Below are positions 50,448-59,725 of a stretch of 64,000 nucleotides of DNA, piece by piece. Position numbers and translations under genes: made by a program. The DNA comes from Microbulbifer sp. MI-G (lineage in GTDB: Bacteria > Pseudomonadota > Gammaproteobacteria > Pseudomonadales > Cellvibrionaceae): positions 2,283,501 to 2,347,500 of the forward strand of contig NZ_CP098023.1 of NCBI RefSeq assembly GCF_030440425.1. Direction: 5' to 3'. Below the pieces are notes generated by a model. That model made no database searches. It saw nothing but the letters and a program-made list of their open reading frames with translations, and was not told where the DNA came from. Within the stretch, counting starts at the first letter, position 1; each line of letters starts with the position of its first letter.

Positions 50448-53248
50448 CAGTTAACCGTGCAGGTGGGCGGCGCAAAGTTGCCGTTGTGACCACCCTGGAA
50501 ACCGAAGCTGGCGCTGGCGCCGGGCTGCAGGTTGCCGTTGTAGTCGACATTGAATACCGACATGCTGAGGCCACCCGCGGACAGGTTGAACACACCACTC
50601 CAGCCGTTGACCAGGCTGATCGGCTGGCTGAAGTTAAGCGTTACCTGCCAGCTTTCCAGCGGGGCGTCACCCTTGTTGGTCACCGAGATATTGTTGAGTA
50701 CAAATCCGGTGTCCCACACATCCGTAGTGCCCAGTGCGCAGTCGGCGCCGCCGGGTAGCTGCTCCAACACCTCCACGGTAACGCTGTCACTCGCGGCCAG
50801 CTCTTCGCCATCCTGGGTGGCGATCACTTCAATCCGGTAGATGCCTTCCGCTGCCGGAGCCGATACCACGACGCTATCGTTGTCGCTGCCCACCAGCGCG
50901 CCGTCCAGGTAGACGTTGGCACCGTTGGCAAACTGAGTGGTGTAGGACACCACAATGTCCTGCCCCAGCAATAGCTGTTCACCGTCACTGGGGTAATTGA
51001 TCTGCACGGCCGGCACCAGCGGCGCTTCGACGGTAATGGAAACTGTGGCCGGTGAAGAGACCGCAGCCAGGTCATCGGTGGTGGTGAAGGTAAAGCTGTC
51101 GTTACCGGAGAAGCCGTTGTCAGGGATATAGTTTCTTACCGCGCCACTGCCACCCAGGGAGCCGTTGGACGGACCGCTGGCCACACTAAAGCCCACCAGG
51201 CTGCCGTCACTGTCGCTGCCGCTCAGGGTGATATTGAGCATGGTCTCAAAGGGCGTGGAAAGCGACTGGGGATTGGCCACCGGTGCGCAGTTGATACCCG
51301 TATCGCCACCGCAACCGCCGCCGGGTTCCTGCCCCCAAACCAGTTCGCCGTCGTCGTACAGGGCGATCAGCTCTGCCGGCTCGCGGCTATGGCCGTAGTT
51401 ATCCCAGGAGGGGTCGTTGGCCGGGTCCCAGGGTACACCCTCGGAAACCGCCACGCGGAACTGGGATTCTTTTTTCGACGCAGACTGGCCGCCTGGATAA
51501 ATATCCACTCCCGCAAACGACACTTCCACATAGTAAATATTGTCGACGGGATCGCCCCAGGGATGCGGACCTGTGTAACCGGAGCCCTGATTGTAGGCAG
51601 AGGACAACTGTAAATCCTGCGGGCCGTAACCGGCGTCGATAAGTTCACTCAGGTCCACCCAATAGCGCAGGCTCAGGTTGTCGGTACTGCGCGCTGGCCA
51701 GGCGGTGCGGTTGTGCACCAGGGCACTGATCTCGGTGTGACGGTTGCCGCTGGAATTGAGTTTTGCCTCCACAAATAATTCCAGGTCGCGCTGTTCCGGC
51801 GCGGGAAACTGCGTTTCCGGAATTGGCGAGCCGCCAAAGTCGAGCCAAAGCCGCGCCAGGCTTGAGGTAAACCCGGCGTTATAGTCGGTGGCCACCTCGT
51901 TGAGGATGTAATCACCGCGGTCGTTCTGGAAACCGTCACTGCTATCGGGCCCGCCTACCAATGCGCCTATTAAGATGTGGCGGTTAGCGACCGGGTCACT
52001 GAGGCTGTTATTCCAGGAGCCATGCGCGGTACGGTGGTGGGGAGAAGTGGGGTAGACGCCGCCGTAACCAATCTGGTAGCTCATGTTCATCGGGTTGTCG
52101 CCGAGAATATATTCCATCTGGCTCACGGCAAAATCGTAATAGATCTGCGCCCTGCTGTTCTCCGGGTCCACCTGCTTGAGGTAGTCGGAATAGACCAGCG
52201 CCAGGAATGCGGTGTTGGACGTGTAGCGGGCCGCGCCCCACTGGTCCAGGTGCGCCAGGCCGCCGGGGGTGTAGCGCACGCGCCTGCCCTGGTAGCCGGT
52301 GGTCCAGTAATCCAGCCAGCGTTCGGCGTCGGCGCGGTATTCAGCATTGTCGGTGAGCAGCGACATCAAAACATAACTCCCGTAGCCCTTATCATCCCAG
52401 GCGTGGGTCCAGCCATAGGCCTTGACGGTTTCGCCCTGCTCTGTGCCCAGGTTGTTGTAGTAGGCTGTAGCTTTGTCGAGGTAGGCCTGGTCGCCGGTGG
52501 CTCGGTACAGCCAGGCGGCACCCCATACCAACTCATCGTTGTAGCCGCTCCACGAGCGGTAAAAAGCAGCCGCGTCGGTAATGCAGTCACTGTAAACACC
52601 GCGGTAATTATCAGCGAAGCTGTACAACTGCTCGGCGTGGTCCAGCAGGCTGGATGCGTAGCCTGGGTCGCTGGACTCGAATACCATCGACACTGCCGCC
52701 AGTGCTGCGGCCGCCTCGCCGGCCAGCTCGGAACCGGGGCAGCTGGCATCGATCTTGTACGACGGCCGCGCCATCGGCATAACTTCGGCAGAACCCCACC
52801 AGGCGTGGTCCACAGAACCGCTACCCACCTGCCCCCAGAATTCATTAGGGGCGGTGTGCGCCTTGACCATGTAATCGGCCACAAAGCGCAAATTGTTTTG
52901 CAAGTGCTGCAACTGCCCGGTTTGCACGTAGGCGTCCCGGTTTTCTATCGCACCCCAGGCCAGCAGCGTGGTGGATGCCGCCATGGGGAAACCGAATTTC
53001 ACATGGTCGCCGGCATCATACCAGCCGCCGAGCAGATCGACGTTGTTGTCGGCTCCGTCGGTCATGCCGGAATCGCCGCGCCACTCGTTGCGGTTCCAGG
53101 CTGGGATAGGCCCAGACTGTTGTGCCTCGTAAAAGTAAATCGACTTTTGCAGTGCTTCGCCATAATTGACTGCCAGTGCATCGCCCGCCAGCATTACCCC
53201 GCTGACACACACCGCACACAGCGCGCTCGCTCTCTTTATCGGCGTCAT
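50447..53248 (-). CDS. Secreted GH9 endoglucanase with CBM3c, Ig-like/cadherin-like domains and CBM2
   Basis: 933 residues. Signal peptide to about residue 26 (GDALA). The GH9 domain spans about 27-475. Catalytic aspartates 78/81 are in WYDAGDHVKF, the histidine motif is SPHHRTAHG (402-410), and the proton donor Glu451 is in ILNEVATDYNAGF. A family-3c CBM (about 485-640, from ERDLELFVEAK to the GHSREP region) is the usual partner that makes GH9 processive. Next come a linker with GGGCGGDTG, a Big_17/cadherin-like domain (YIPDNGFSGNDSFTFTTTDD), one Ig-like repeat (INYPSDGEQL) and a C-terminal CBM2 (CALGTTDVW to CTVN). First gene of the GH9-GH5 unit. Likely the main cellulase. Confidence 0.95.
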   Translation of the reverse strand: MTPIKRASALCAVCVSGVMLAGDALAVNYGEALQKSIYFYEAQQSGPIPAWNRNEWRGDSGMTDGADNNVDLLGGWYDAGDHVKFGFPMAASTTLLAWGAIENRDAYVQTGQLQHLQNNLRFVADYMVKAHTAPNEFWGQVGSGSVDHAWWGSAEVMPMARPSYKIDASCPGSELAGEAAAALAAVSMVFESSDPGYASSLLDHAEQLYSFADNYRGVYSDCITDAAAFYRSWSGYNDELVWGAAWLYRATGDQAYLDKATAYYNNLGTEQGETVKAYGWTHAWDDKGYGSYVLMSLLTDNAEYRADAERWLDYWTTGYQGRRVRYTPGGLAHLDQWGAARYTSNTAFLALVYSDYLKQVDPENSRAQIYYDFAVSQMEYILGDNPMNMSYQIGYGGVYPTSPHHRTAHGSWNNSLSDPVANRHILIGALVGGPDSSDGFQNDRGDYILNEVATDYNAGFTSSLARLWLDFGGSPIPETQFPAPEQRDLELFVEAKLNSSGNRHTEISALVHNRTAWPARSTDNLSLRYWVDLSELIDAGYGPQDLQLSSAYNQGSGYTGPHPWGDPVDNIYYVEVSFAGVDIYPGGQSASKKESQFRVAVSEGVPWDPANDPSWDNYGHSREPAELIALYDDGELVWGQEPGGGCGGDTGINCAPVANPQSLSTPFETMLNITLSGSDSDGSLVGFSVASGPSNGSLGGSGAVRNYIPDNGFSGNDSFTFTTTDDLAAVSSPATVSITVEAPLVPAVQINYPSDGEQLLLGQDIVVSYTTQFANGANVYLDGALVGSDNDSVVVSAPAAEGIYRIEVIATQDGEELAASDSVTVEVLEQLPGGADCALGTTDVWDTGFVLNNISVTNKGDAPLESWQVTLNFSQPISLVNGWSGVFNLSAGGLSMSVFNVDYNGNLQPGASASFGFQGGHNGNFAPPTCTVN

Positions 53249-53946
53249 AATGTCCTCTCAGGTGTTATTGCAATGGGAACTATCGTGTTACATCAGGAGC
53301 CACCCTAGCCAGGGGGGGGGTAACACGCGTCCACCTTTGGTGCTTTTGCGATAAAAATGCGACGAGACGGAAGTCAGACCAGGTACAACTTTGTGCACTG
53401 CGAAAGGTTGAACCTGGCTGCGCGCTTTTAAACATAGAACTACGAATAACTGCACAGCAGTTCCTGCGCACCGATGCTATTGCAAATATTGCCTGCGATA
53501 CGAAAAGCTGGATAAAGATTCTATAAAACGGTATCGGATAACAGGTGGTCATTGTAAAAAATGCTCACTAAAAGAGCCCTCCCCACCCGATGCTTACTAA
53601 AGCCATGCATGATTTACTTATCAAACTCCTCACCATAATGAAATTGACAAAATAATATACGTCAACCAACAAGACACTTTCAGCAAAAGATGTCACAGAA
53701 AAAATGAAAGATCGAAGGCTTATTTGGTGAAGCCAAGGAAAAATATTACTCGCGACGAATCAGGTACCGGAGCTTATCCAAAGCACAGATTCAGTTTTAC
53801 ATAACTGCCATGATCCAAAAATTCACCTAATTACTACCTAAGCTAAGCCAAGTTTCAGCAGTTTTTCCGGCAGCGGTGTGACCTTTCCCCCTAAATTAAC
53901 ACCATGACCTCGATGAAATTTTCAATTAACCTAACGAGATGGAGAT
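53249..53946. other. Promoter region of the cellulase genes and intergenic repeat
   Basis: About 700 bases without a gene. The first 200 should hold the GH9 promoter. A G9/C9 run occurs near 53311. At about 53655-53830 lies the uninterrupted copy of the module seen at 44005-44970. The end, from about 53878 (TGACCTTTCCCCCTAAATT), is the left end of an IS3 element. Confidence 0.45.
53655..53830. repeat. Intergenic repeat module, uninterrupted copy
   Basis: Diverged but collinear with 44005-44077 joined to 44886-44970, as noted for that copy. No coding potential or known IS end is seen in it. Confidence 0.5.
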
Positions 53947-54440
53947 CTCACAACGAAGAAGCGCTACACAGAAGAACAAATCATCAAGGCCATCAAGGAG
54001 CACGAAGCGGGTACCAAGGTTGATGATATCTGTTGTAATCTCGGCATATCCACGGGTACTTTCTACAACTGGCGAAGCAAGTACGTAGGCCTGGAGGTCA
54101 ATGAGGCCAAGCGGCTGCGGGAGCTAGAAGCCGAGAACAACAAACTTAAGTGACTTCTGGCTGACAAGCTGCTCGAAGTCGAGGCAATGAAGGACATGCT
54201 CTCAAAAAAGCGGTGAAGCCCATTGGCAAGAAGCAGGTTGCTCATCACATGATTGCAGAGCATAAGCTTAGTGAGGGACTAGCCTGCCAGCTTGCGGGCA
54301 TTAGCAGAACCGCATATCGATACAAAGCCAAATCTGCAAATGATCATGTCTTGCGGGCTCGACTGAAGGAATTAGCCGTTGAGCAATCAGCCTACGGCTA
54401 TTTACTGCTGCATGGCATGCTTAAAGCTGAAGGACTGGTA
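53947..54440 (+). pseudogene. IS3-family element remnant (orfA with internal stop, orfB fragment)
   Basis: orfA reads TKKRYTEEQIIKAIKEHEAG, GISTGTFYNWRSKYVG and LRELEAENNKLK, then TGA (54151) where the family has a sense codon, then LLADKLLEVEAMKDML. The ATG is also lost. The orfB start (VAHHMIAEHKLSEGLACQLA, ISRTAYRYKAK) runs to about 54440 and breaks. Inactive. Confidence 0.8.
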
Positions 54441-54592
54441 GTCACACTACAACACCAAGCGGCCACACAGTGCCTTGGGCTACCGCCCACCGGCCCCGGA
54501 AACCACCGTGGAGAAAGAGCCACGGCCAGCTATGCACTAACATTTAAACTGGACCACCTTGGTGGGGCTGATCAACCAAACCTACTTTCGAT

Positions 54593-55249
54593 ATGGAGGA
54601 CGCTGTCAAGGCACTGCGTGAGGGCAAAAATCTCAACGGTAAAGACGGTATCCTGACTCCACTGATCAAACAACTCACTGAAACTGCCATGAGAGCGGAG
54701 CTGGAGGAACACCTCACTAGCGAGAACAAGACCAACCGCAAGAATGGAACCACTTCCAAAACCATAAAAAGTCCCGCTGGCAGCTTTGAGCTGCAGACGC
54801 CGCGGGACCGTGCTGGCACCTTCAAGCCGCAAATCTTCAAGAAGCACCAAACCCAGCTAACCGACGAACTGGAACGCAAGGTCATCGCGCTGTTTGCCTT
54901 GGGTAACAGCTACCAGGACATCCGTACCCACATTGCCGAGATCTACGGCATGGCGCTCTCCAACGACACCATCAATACCGTTACAGACAAGCTACTGCCT
55001 GAACTGCAGGCCTGGCGGGAACGCGACCAGGAGGCTATCTACCCTATTGTTTGGCTCGACGCTATCCACTACAAAATCAAGGAAATCAGAAGGCCTTCAA
55101 AGTGCGTCTACAAAGCAGCTATGCTCAATGCCAACGAGAGCGCTCTGGACGAGTTGGAGGTTAGGTGGGGCGACAAATATCCAATGGTAATCAAGTCATG
55201 GCGCAACAAGTGGCCCACTCTGTCCACCTACTTCAAATATCCCGAATGA
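54593..55249 (+). pseudogene. IS256-family transposase with internal and C-terminal deletion
   Basis: 218 codons, against about 400 in intact proteins. The N-terminal half is normal (LTPLIKQLTETAMRAELEEHL, FALGNSYQDIRTHIAEIYG, YPIVWLDAIHYKIKE with the first aspartate). It then jumps directly to CVYKAAMLNANESALDELE and WRNKWPTLSTYFKYPE, missing about 100 residues that include the second aspartate. The gene is cut at 55246 by the next IS. The deletion is in frame. Confidence 0.85.
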
Positions 55250-55296
55250 ATCACCCCGGGTTTCTCGGAGGCTAACTTTCTTGAGAGAATTAGCCA

Positions 55297-55617
55297 ATGA
55301 GCAAACGACCTGGATACTCCCCCGAAGTACGGGAACGCGCAGTTCGCATGGTGTTGACCGGCGAGCACGAGCACCAATCACGCTGGGCAGCGATCACATC
55401 TATCGCTTCCAAGATCGGCTGCACACCCGAGACCCTACGATCATGGGTCAACAAGATGGAAGTCGACAATGGTACTAAACCCGGCACCACCAGCAGCGAC
55501 GCAGCCCGCCTCAAAGAGCTGGAGCGCGAAGTCCGTGAGCTGAAGCGCGCTAACGAGATCTTGCGCAAGGCTGCCGCTTTTTTCGCCCAGGCGGAGCTCG
55601 ACCGCAAACCGAAGTAA
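55297..55617 (+). CDS. IS3-family transposase orfA
   Basis: 106 residues: HTH ([32 protein letters not shown]) and leucine zipper ([19 protein letters not shown]). Overlaps orfB by one base at its TAA/ATG region, the usual frameshift junction. Confidence 0.92.
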   Translation: MSKRPGYSPEVRERAVRMVLTGEHEHQSRWAAITSIASKIGCTPETLRSWVNKMEVDNGTKPGTTSSDAARLKELEREVRELKRANEILRKAAAFFAQAELDRKPK

Positions 55618-56513
55618 TGGTGGCATTCATTGACCAGGAACGTGAGGCGCACGGTGTCGAGTCAATCTGTGAGGTTCTGCCGATTGCACCGTCGACCTTT
55701 TACCGCTGCAAGCATCTACAGGCCAATCCAGAGCAACGCTGTGCGCGCGCTCAACGTGACGATGAGCTGAAGCCTGAGATCCAGCGGATCTACGAAGAAA
55801 ACCACCGCGTCTATGGTGCACGCAAGGTCTGGAAGCAGCTTAACCGTGAAGACGTAAAGGTCGCCCGCTGCACAGTTGAACGGCTGATGAAGGTACTGCA
55901 ATTGGAAGGTGTTCGAAGAGGCAAACGTTGCGTTACGACTATCCCGGATGAGCTGGTCGATAAGCCGCTGGATCTGGTGAATCGCGAGTTTACGGCAGAG
56001 CGCCCCAACCAGCTTTGGGTGGCCGACATAACCTATGTCGCAACTTGGTCTGGTTTTGTTTATGTCGCATTCGTTGTCGACGTATTCTCCCGCCACATTG
56101 TTGGCTGGCGCGTATTAAAGAGCCTTCAAACCGACATTGTGCTTGATGCTCTGGAGCAGGCACTCTGGGCGCGAGGTAAGCCCCGTGGCGTTACCCATCA
56201 CAGTGATCGAGGTAGTCAGTACCTGTCAATTCGATATACCGAGCGGCTTAGTGAGGCGGGTTTTCAGGCGTCAGTCGGCAGTGTCGGCGACTCCTACGAC
56301 AACGCACTGGCAGAAACCATCAACGGTTTATTCAAGGCGGAGGTCATCCACAGGGCAGGTCCCTGGAAAGGGCTGGATGAGGTTGAACATGCAACCTTGA
56401 CCTGGGTCGACTGGTTTAACCATCGCCGTATTCTTGGGCCAATTGGCGATATGCCTCCAGCTGAATACGAAAACCTGTATTATCAACAAACCGAGTCTGC
56501 CCAAGCGGCATGA
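55617..56513 (+). CDS. IS3-family transposase orfB
   Basis: 298 residues with a full DDE integrase core: D in LWVADITYV, D in THHSDRGSQY, E in NALAETINGLFKAE. An N-terminal HTH_21 region (NHRVYGARKVWKQL) is present. Should be active. Confidence 0.92.
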   Translation: MVAFIDQEREAHGVESICEVLPIAPSTFYRCKHLQANPEQRCARAQRDDELKPEIQRIYEENHRVYGARKVWKQLNREDVKVARCTVERLMKVLQLEGVRRGKRCVTTIPDELVDKPLDLVNREFTAERPNQLWVADITYVATWSGFVYVAFVVDVFSRHIVGWRVLKSLQTDIVLDALEQALWARGKPRGVTHHSDRGSQYLSIRYTERLSEAGFQASVGSVGDSYDNALAETINGLFKAEVIHRAGPWKGLDEVEHATLTWVDWFNHRRILGPIGDMPPAEYENLYYQQTESAQAA

Positions 56514-56552
56514 CTCAAATCAAATTGCCTCCGACAAACTCGGGGTGATTCA

Positions 56553-56698
56553 ATCCCCCTACCCTTGCCGTAGCTGTGGCTTCGTGGGCCTTGGTAGTGG
56601 GCGGCTACGGTACTGCCGTCGTTGTTGCCGCAGCGTATACAATCGCGCCCTTTGGCCAGCGCCAGTAGTCTTGGGATGCGGGTGGGCTGCAGGTTCAC
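56553..56698 (-). pseudogene. Phage-type HNH/DUF1364-like nuclease, truncated by an IS
   Basis: Starts at GTG 56698 behind CAGGGAGACAAA. It reads VNLQPTRIPRLLALAKGRD, CIRCGNNDGSTVAAHYQG, PRSHSYGKGRG and is then cut by the IS3 end at 56552. The C-x-x-C and A-H-Y motifs are typical of the small zinc/HNH nuclease (DUF1364) of lambdoid phages. The second half with the other metal ligands is gone. Confidence 0.6.
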
Positions 56699-56801
56699 TT
56701 TGTCTCCCTGGGTATCTCCAGCCTGAACTGTGAGCCCCTCCATACGCCCTTCCCTCAGTAGCTCCAGATTGTGGCCTGGGTAAGTAGCTTTCTCCAGGCG
56801 T

Positions 56802-56826
56802 AAAAAAACCGGCTCATTGGCCGGTT
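56802..56826 (-). terminator. Intrinsic terminator on the minus strand
   Basis: AACCGGC/GCCGGTT stem (56807-56826) followed on the minus strand by seven T. It lies upstream of the truncated nuclease and ends some transcript coming from the right, whose gene is no longer recognisable (56827-57097 has none). Confidence 0.7.
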
Positions 56827-58112
56827 TGGGTGGTTGGGTGTCTGGTAGAGACAACAAGCGCAAGGTAGCTGGTTTATACCCCCAAAACGCAAAATCGCCA
56901 AATCAGTGTAACCCAAAAACTTACGATAGATCGGGACTGGGGTTGTCCAATTGCTATGAATGGAAACCCCCAGGTTTGGAATTGATCCTGTAGGTCCTGA
57001 AAATAGGATGATCACTCTGACACATAAAATTCGTATCTGTATATACAACGGTATGTGGAAGGAAAACTAGAACCCCGCCTTTACCAGTTTATAGCTTTCA
57101 CCGCTGAAATCGAGAAAATAAATCATTGAAATTCTCTGGTCGCACCTCATCGACGCTACTTCCATGTCGCACATAGTATTTACCATCGTAAATAGAAGGT
57201 TTATTGTCAGACTCTATTTTCATTACAATAATGTCTTTATCGAAGTATTTAACGTTTGTAATATTTCTTGAAAGGTTATCCTTGTTTCGATCACTTATTG
57301 GCTCTTTTTGGATCAATTGAACCAATTCCGTGAAATATGAATCTAGATCACCGTGAGAATTACCAGCTTCTGAATTAACTCCTGTTATATAAAAGGAAGA
57401 ATATTGTATATATTTTTCGCCGTAGATTTTACAAAATCTGTCCGCAGATCTTTTGTCGTCTGCCACCCCAATTAAACAATACCCTATAGCTCCACAAAAG
57501 GTATTAGCCATTGAAGTCAACGTTTTTACGATTTTTGAAAAAGTTACATTTGAAAATACCTTTTTACCTTCGATAAGAGGATGCAATCCTATCTTGAAAT
57601 CATACAAAGCTTGCTCGGTAGAGGACTGCATTAAAATATTTTCAAATCGCGTCACCCAATGATTTCTTGCTGGGTCCTTTCTGCTAGACTCTTCGAAACA
57701 ACTATGGATTACACCATAAAGCGCATCGGATTGCATCTGCTTTTCTTTAGCTGACCAATTACCACCTCCCGCTGCTAAGTTAATTGTTTTATCACCAGCA
57801 CGATTAAGCAGCGAAACCAATTGTGCCTTATTAACAATTTCTTTGTCTTCCGTTATCAAAAGCTTATAAAACGCATAAAAAACTATTTGGAAATATCGTG
57901 CTATTTTTGCTTGCCGGCTTTCAAAGAGAAGCGAGTTAAAGGTCTTACCAGAATACTCAACAACTTTAATTATCTCATCAAAAACTAATTGTATATTTGA
58001 GATAAGAGTGTCTTCATTTAATTTTTGTATTTGCAATTCTAAACTACTAGCCATAGATGATTCTTCACTCCCACCAACATTAAACCCATAAAGCTGATTC
58101 AATATTTCAGAA

Positions 58113-58760
58113 GTAAATATCCACCGGCAAAGCCGGTGGCTTTAAGCGTGAACCGCTCAAAGCGGTCTGTACGGAACTAACGTTCCTTGAGCCCCCAAAG
58201 GGGGCTGCCTATATCTTCATACCAAGTTCAGTTGCTCTACTCGCCGATCTTCCTTCTCCTGATGACGAATATACTCCCTGATCACATTCTCATCACGACC
58301 AACGGTGGACGCAAAGTAACCTCTCGCCCAGAAGTGTTGCCCTACATAATTTCTACGCTGGCCAGAGTAGGTCCTCGCAATGTAAATAGCACTTTTACCT
58401 TTGATATACCCCACCACCTGGGAGACAGCATATTTGGGCGGAATCGATATCATCATATGGACATGATCCGGCATTACGTGCCCCTCCTCAATCAGGCTCT
58501 CCTTTTGCCGGGCCAACTGGTGAAATACCGTGGGCAACTCTCTGCGCACCCGTCCAAACAGCACCTTTCTACGATACTTTGGGATAAAAACTATGTGGTA
58601 CTTACACTCCCATTTCGTGTGACTTAAACTGTCCACTTGTCTCATGGTGACTCCTTTGTGTGTTGCTTGGCGGCTCACACATTGGAGTTACTATGGGACT
58701 TCCGGATCTGTCAAACTATGCGTGCCTCCCCGGCAAAGCCGGGGTCTCCCTTTTGGACTA
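58113..58760 (-). mobile_element. IS200/IS605-family element, complete (648 bp)
   Basis: Starts on the minus strand with TAGTCCAAAAGG (58760) and ends with the CCACCGGC-TTT-GCCGGTGG hairpin and ATTTAC (58113). As usual for this family it has subterminal hairpins, no inverted repeats and no target duplication. Only tnpA is carried. It is inserted in the DUF262-AlbA_2 gene. Boundaries come from comparison with two remnants in the window and from restoration of the host frame. Confidence 0.85.
58217..58645 (-). CDS. tnpA: IS200/IS605-family transposase TnpA
   Basis: About 142 residues from the ATG at 58645 (GGAG six bases before; a longer start to 58678 is possible). HUH single-strand transposase: KYHIVFIPKYRRKVLFG, the histidine pair in MPDHVHMMISIP, and the tyrosine helix with NVIREYIRHQEKED. 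All catalytic residues are present, so it may be active. Confidence 0.92.
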   Translation of the reverse strand: MRQVDSLSHTKWECKYHIVFIPKYRRKVLFGRVRRELPTVFHQLARQKESLIEEGHVMPDHVHMMISIPPKYAVSQVVGYIKGKSAIYIARTYSGQRRNYVGQHFWARGYFASTVGRDENVIREYIRHQEKEDRRVEQLNLV

Positions 58761-58919
58761 GAGCGAAGCCCTCTATCCATTGATACCCAAGCAACTATAT
58801 CTGCTATAACTTCCTCATCCTGAGACTGTCGAAGCGCTTCTTTAGTGATGATATTATTTTTCACCCAGAATATATCTTCAACAGATATTCCATACTCTAG
58901 ATTTCGATTAGTTATACTA

Positions 58920-59725
58920 GGGCCTGTTCACACTAATTAAAGTATCGACAATAAGCGCAAAGTGAATAAAAACGTGAAAACAACATCCAGTTTATCAAAA
59001 CGAGAGAAAATTCTTCTGAAGCCCTTCAGGCGTCGAAACAGCCTCTCCACTTCATTTCGCTTTTTGTACGCCTCTACGTCGTATTTCCAGGTGCTCAATC
59101 GGTTTCTCTTCGGTGGCACGACAGGTTCCATGCCCAGATCGAATACCAACTGCCGGGTTTCATTACCCTCGTAGGCCTTGTCCATGATCACTTTGGCACC
59201 ATCCCAACCGCAGTTCTCAAGGCTTTTCAGCAGCTTTCGGCCCTCCGGAGCGTCTCCAGCCTGTCCCGGTGACAGCGAAAATACTACGGCGCGGTTGTGG
59301 CCGGCTGCAACCATATGAATCTTGGTGGTCCATCCTGCTCGTGATTTGCCGATAGATTGAGGACCGTTTTTTTAACGCGCCAGTGCCGTCTGGATGAACT
59401 TTAACAGCTGTAGAATCAAGAGAGATATGATCGACCTGGATATTGATCACATTATTTTCCTGGAGGGCCAGAAAGACCCTATCCAGTACACCTTGTTTGG
59501 CCCAACGATTCGCCCGCATGTAGACGCTGTGCCAACGGCCGAATTTCATCGGCAGACCTCGCCATTTACAACCATGCTCGGCTATGTAAAGAATGGCGTT
59601 CAGCACTTGTAAGTTGGATATTTTCACGTTGCCGCGCTGGAGGGGCAGAAAATCTTCGATAATTTTGTATTGTTGCGCTGTAATTTCCATGAAGGGATTA
59701 TACAGGATTTAGTGTGAACAGGCCC
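58920..59725 (-). mobile_element. IS5-family element, copy 3 (806 bp)
   Basis: Same ends as copies 1 and 2, TA duplication at 58918-58919 and 59726-59727. Inserted in the DUF262 gene on its minus strand. Two bases shorter than the other copies, including one A lost in the frameshift run. Confidence 0.93.
58937..59690 (-). pseudogene. IS5-family transposase, probably inactive
   Basis: The two frames are as in copies 1 and 2, but the slip site has A7 instead of A8. Translation then enters a wrong frame (after GALKKRSS) and a -1 slip would not reach the second frame. The second frame also has a changed C-terminus (VVFTFLFTLRLLSIL) from a small deletion near 58972. Confidence 0.75.

Larger units (their letters stand above)
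55247..56552 (+). mobile_element. IS3-family element, apparently complete (1306 bp)
   Basis: Inverted repeats TGAATCACCCCGGGTTT (55247) and AAACTCGGGGTGATTCA (ending 56552) bound two overlapping transposase genes. The left neighbour is the IS256 remnant and the right one a phage-type nuclease gene. No direct target repeat is visible, so a recombination between two copies may have joined different flanks. Confidence 0.9.

Noticed and set aside
51977..53308. 443-codon frame antisense to the GH9 gene
   Set aside because: Shadow frame; GH9 on the other strand has signal peptide, domains and catalytic residues.
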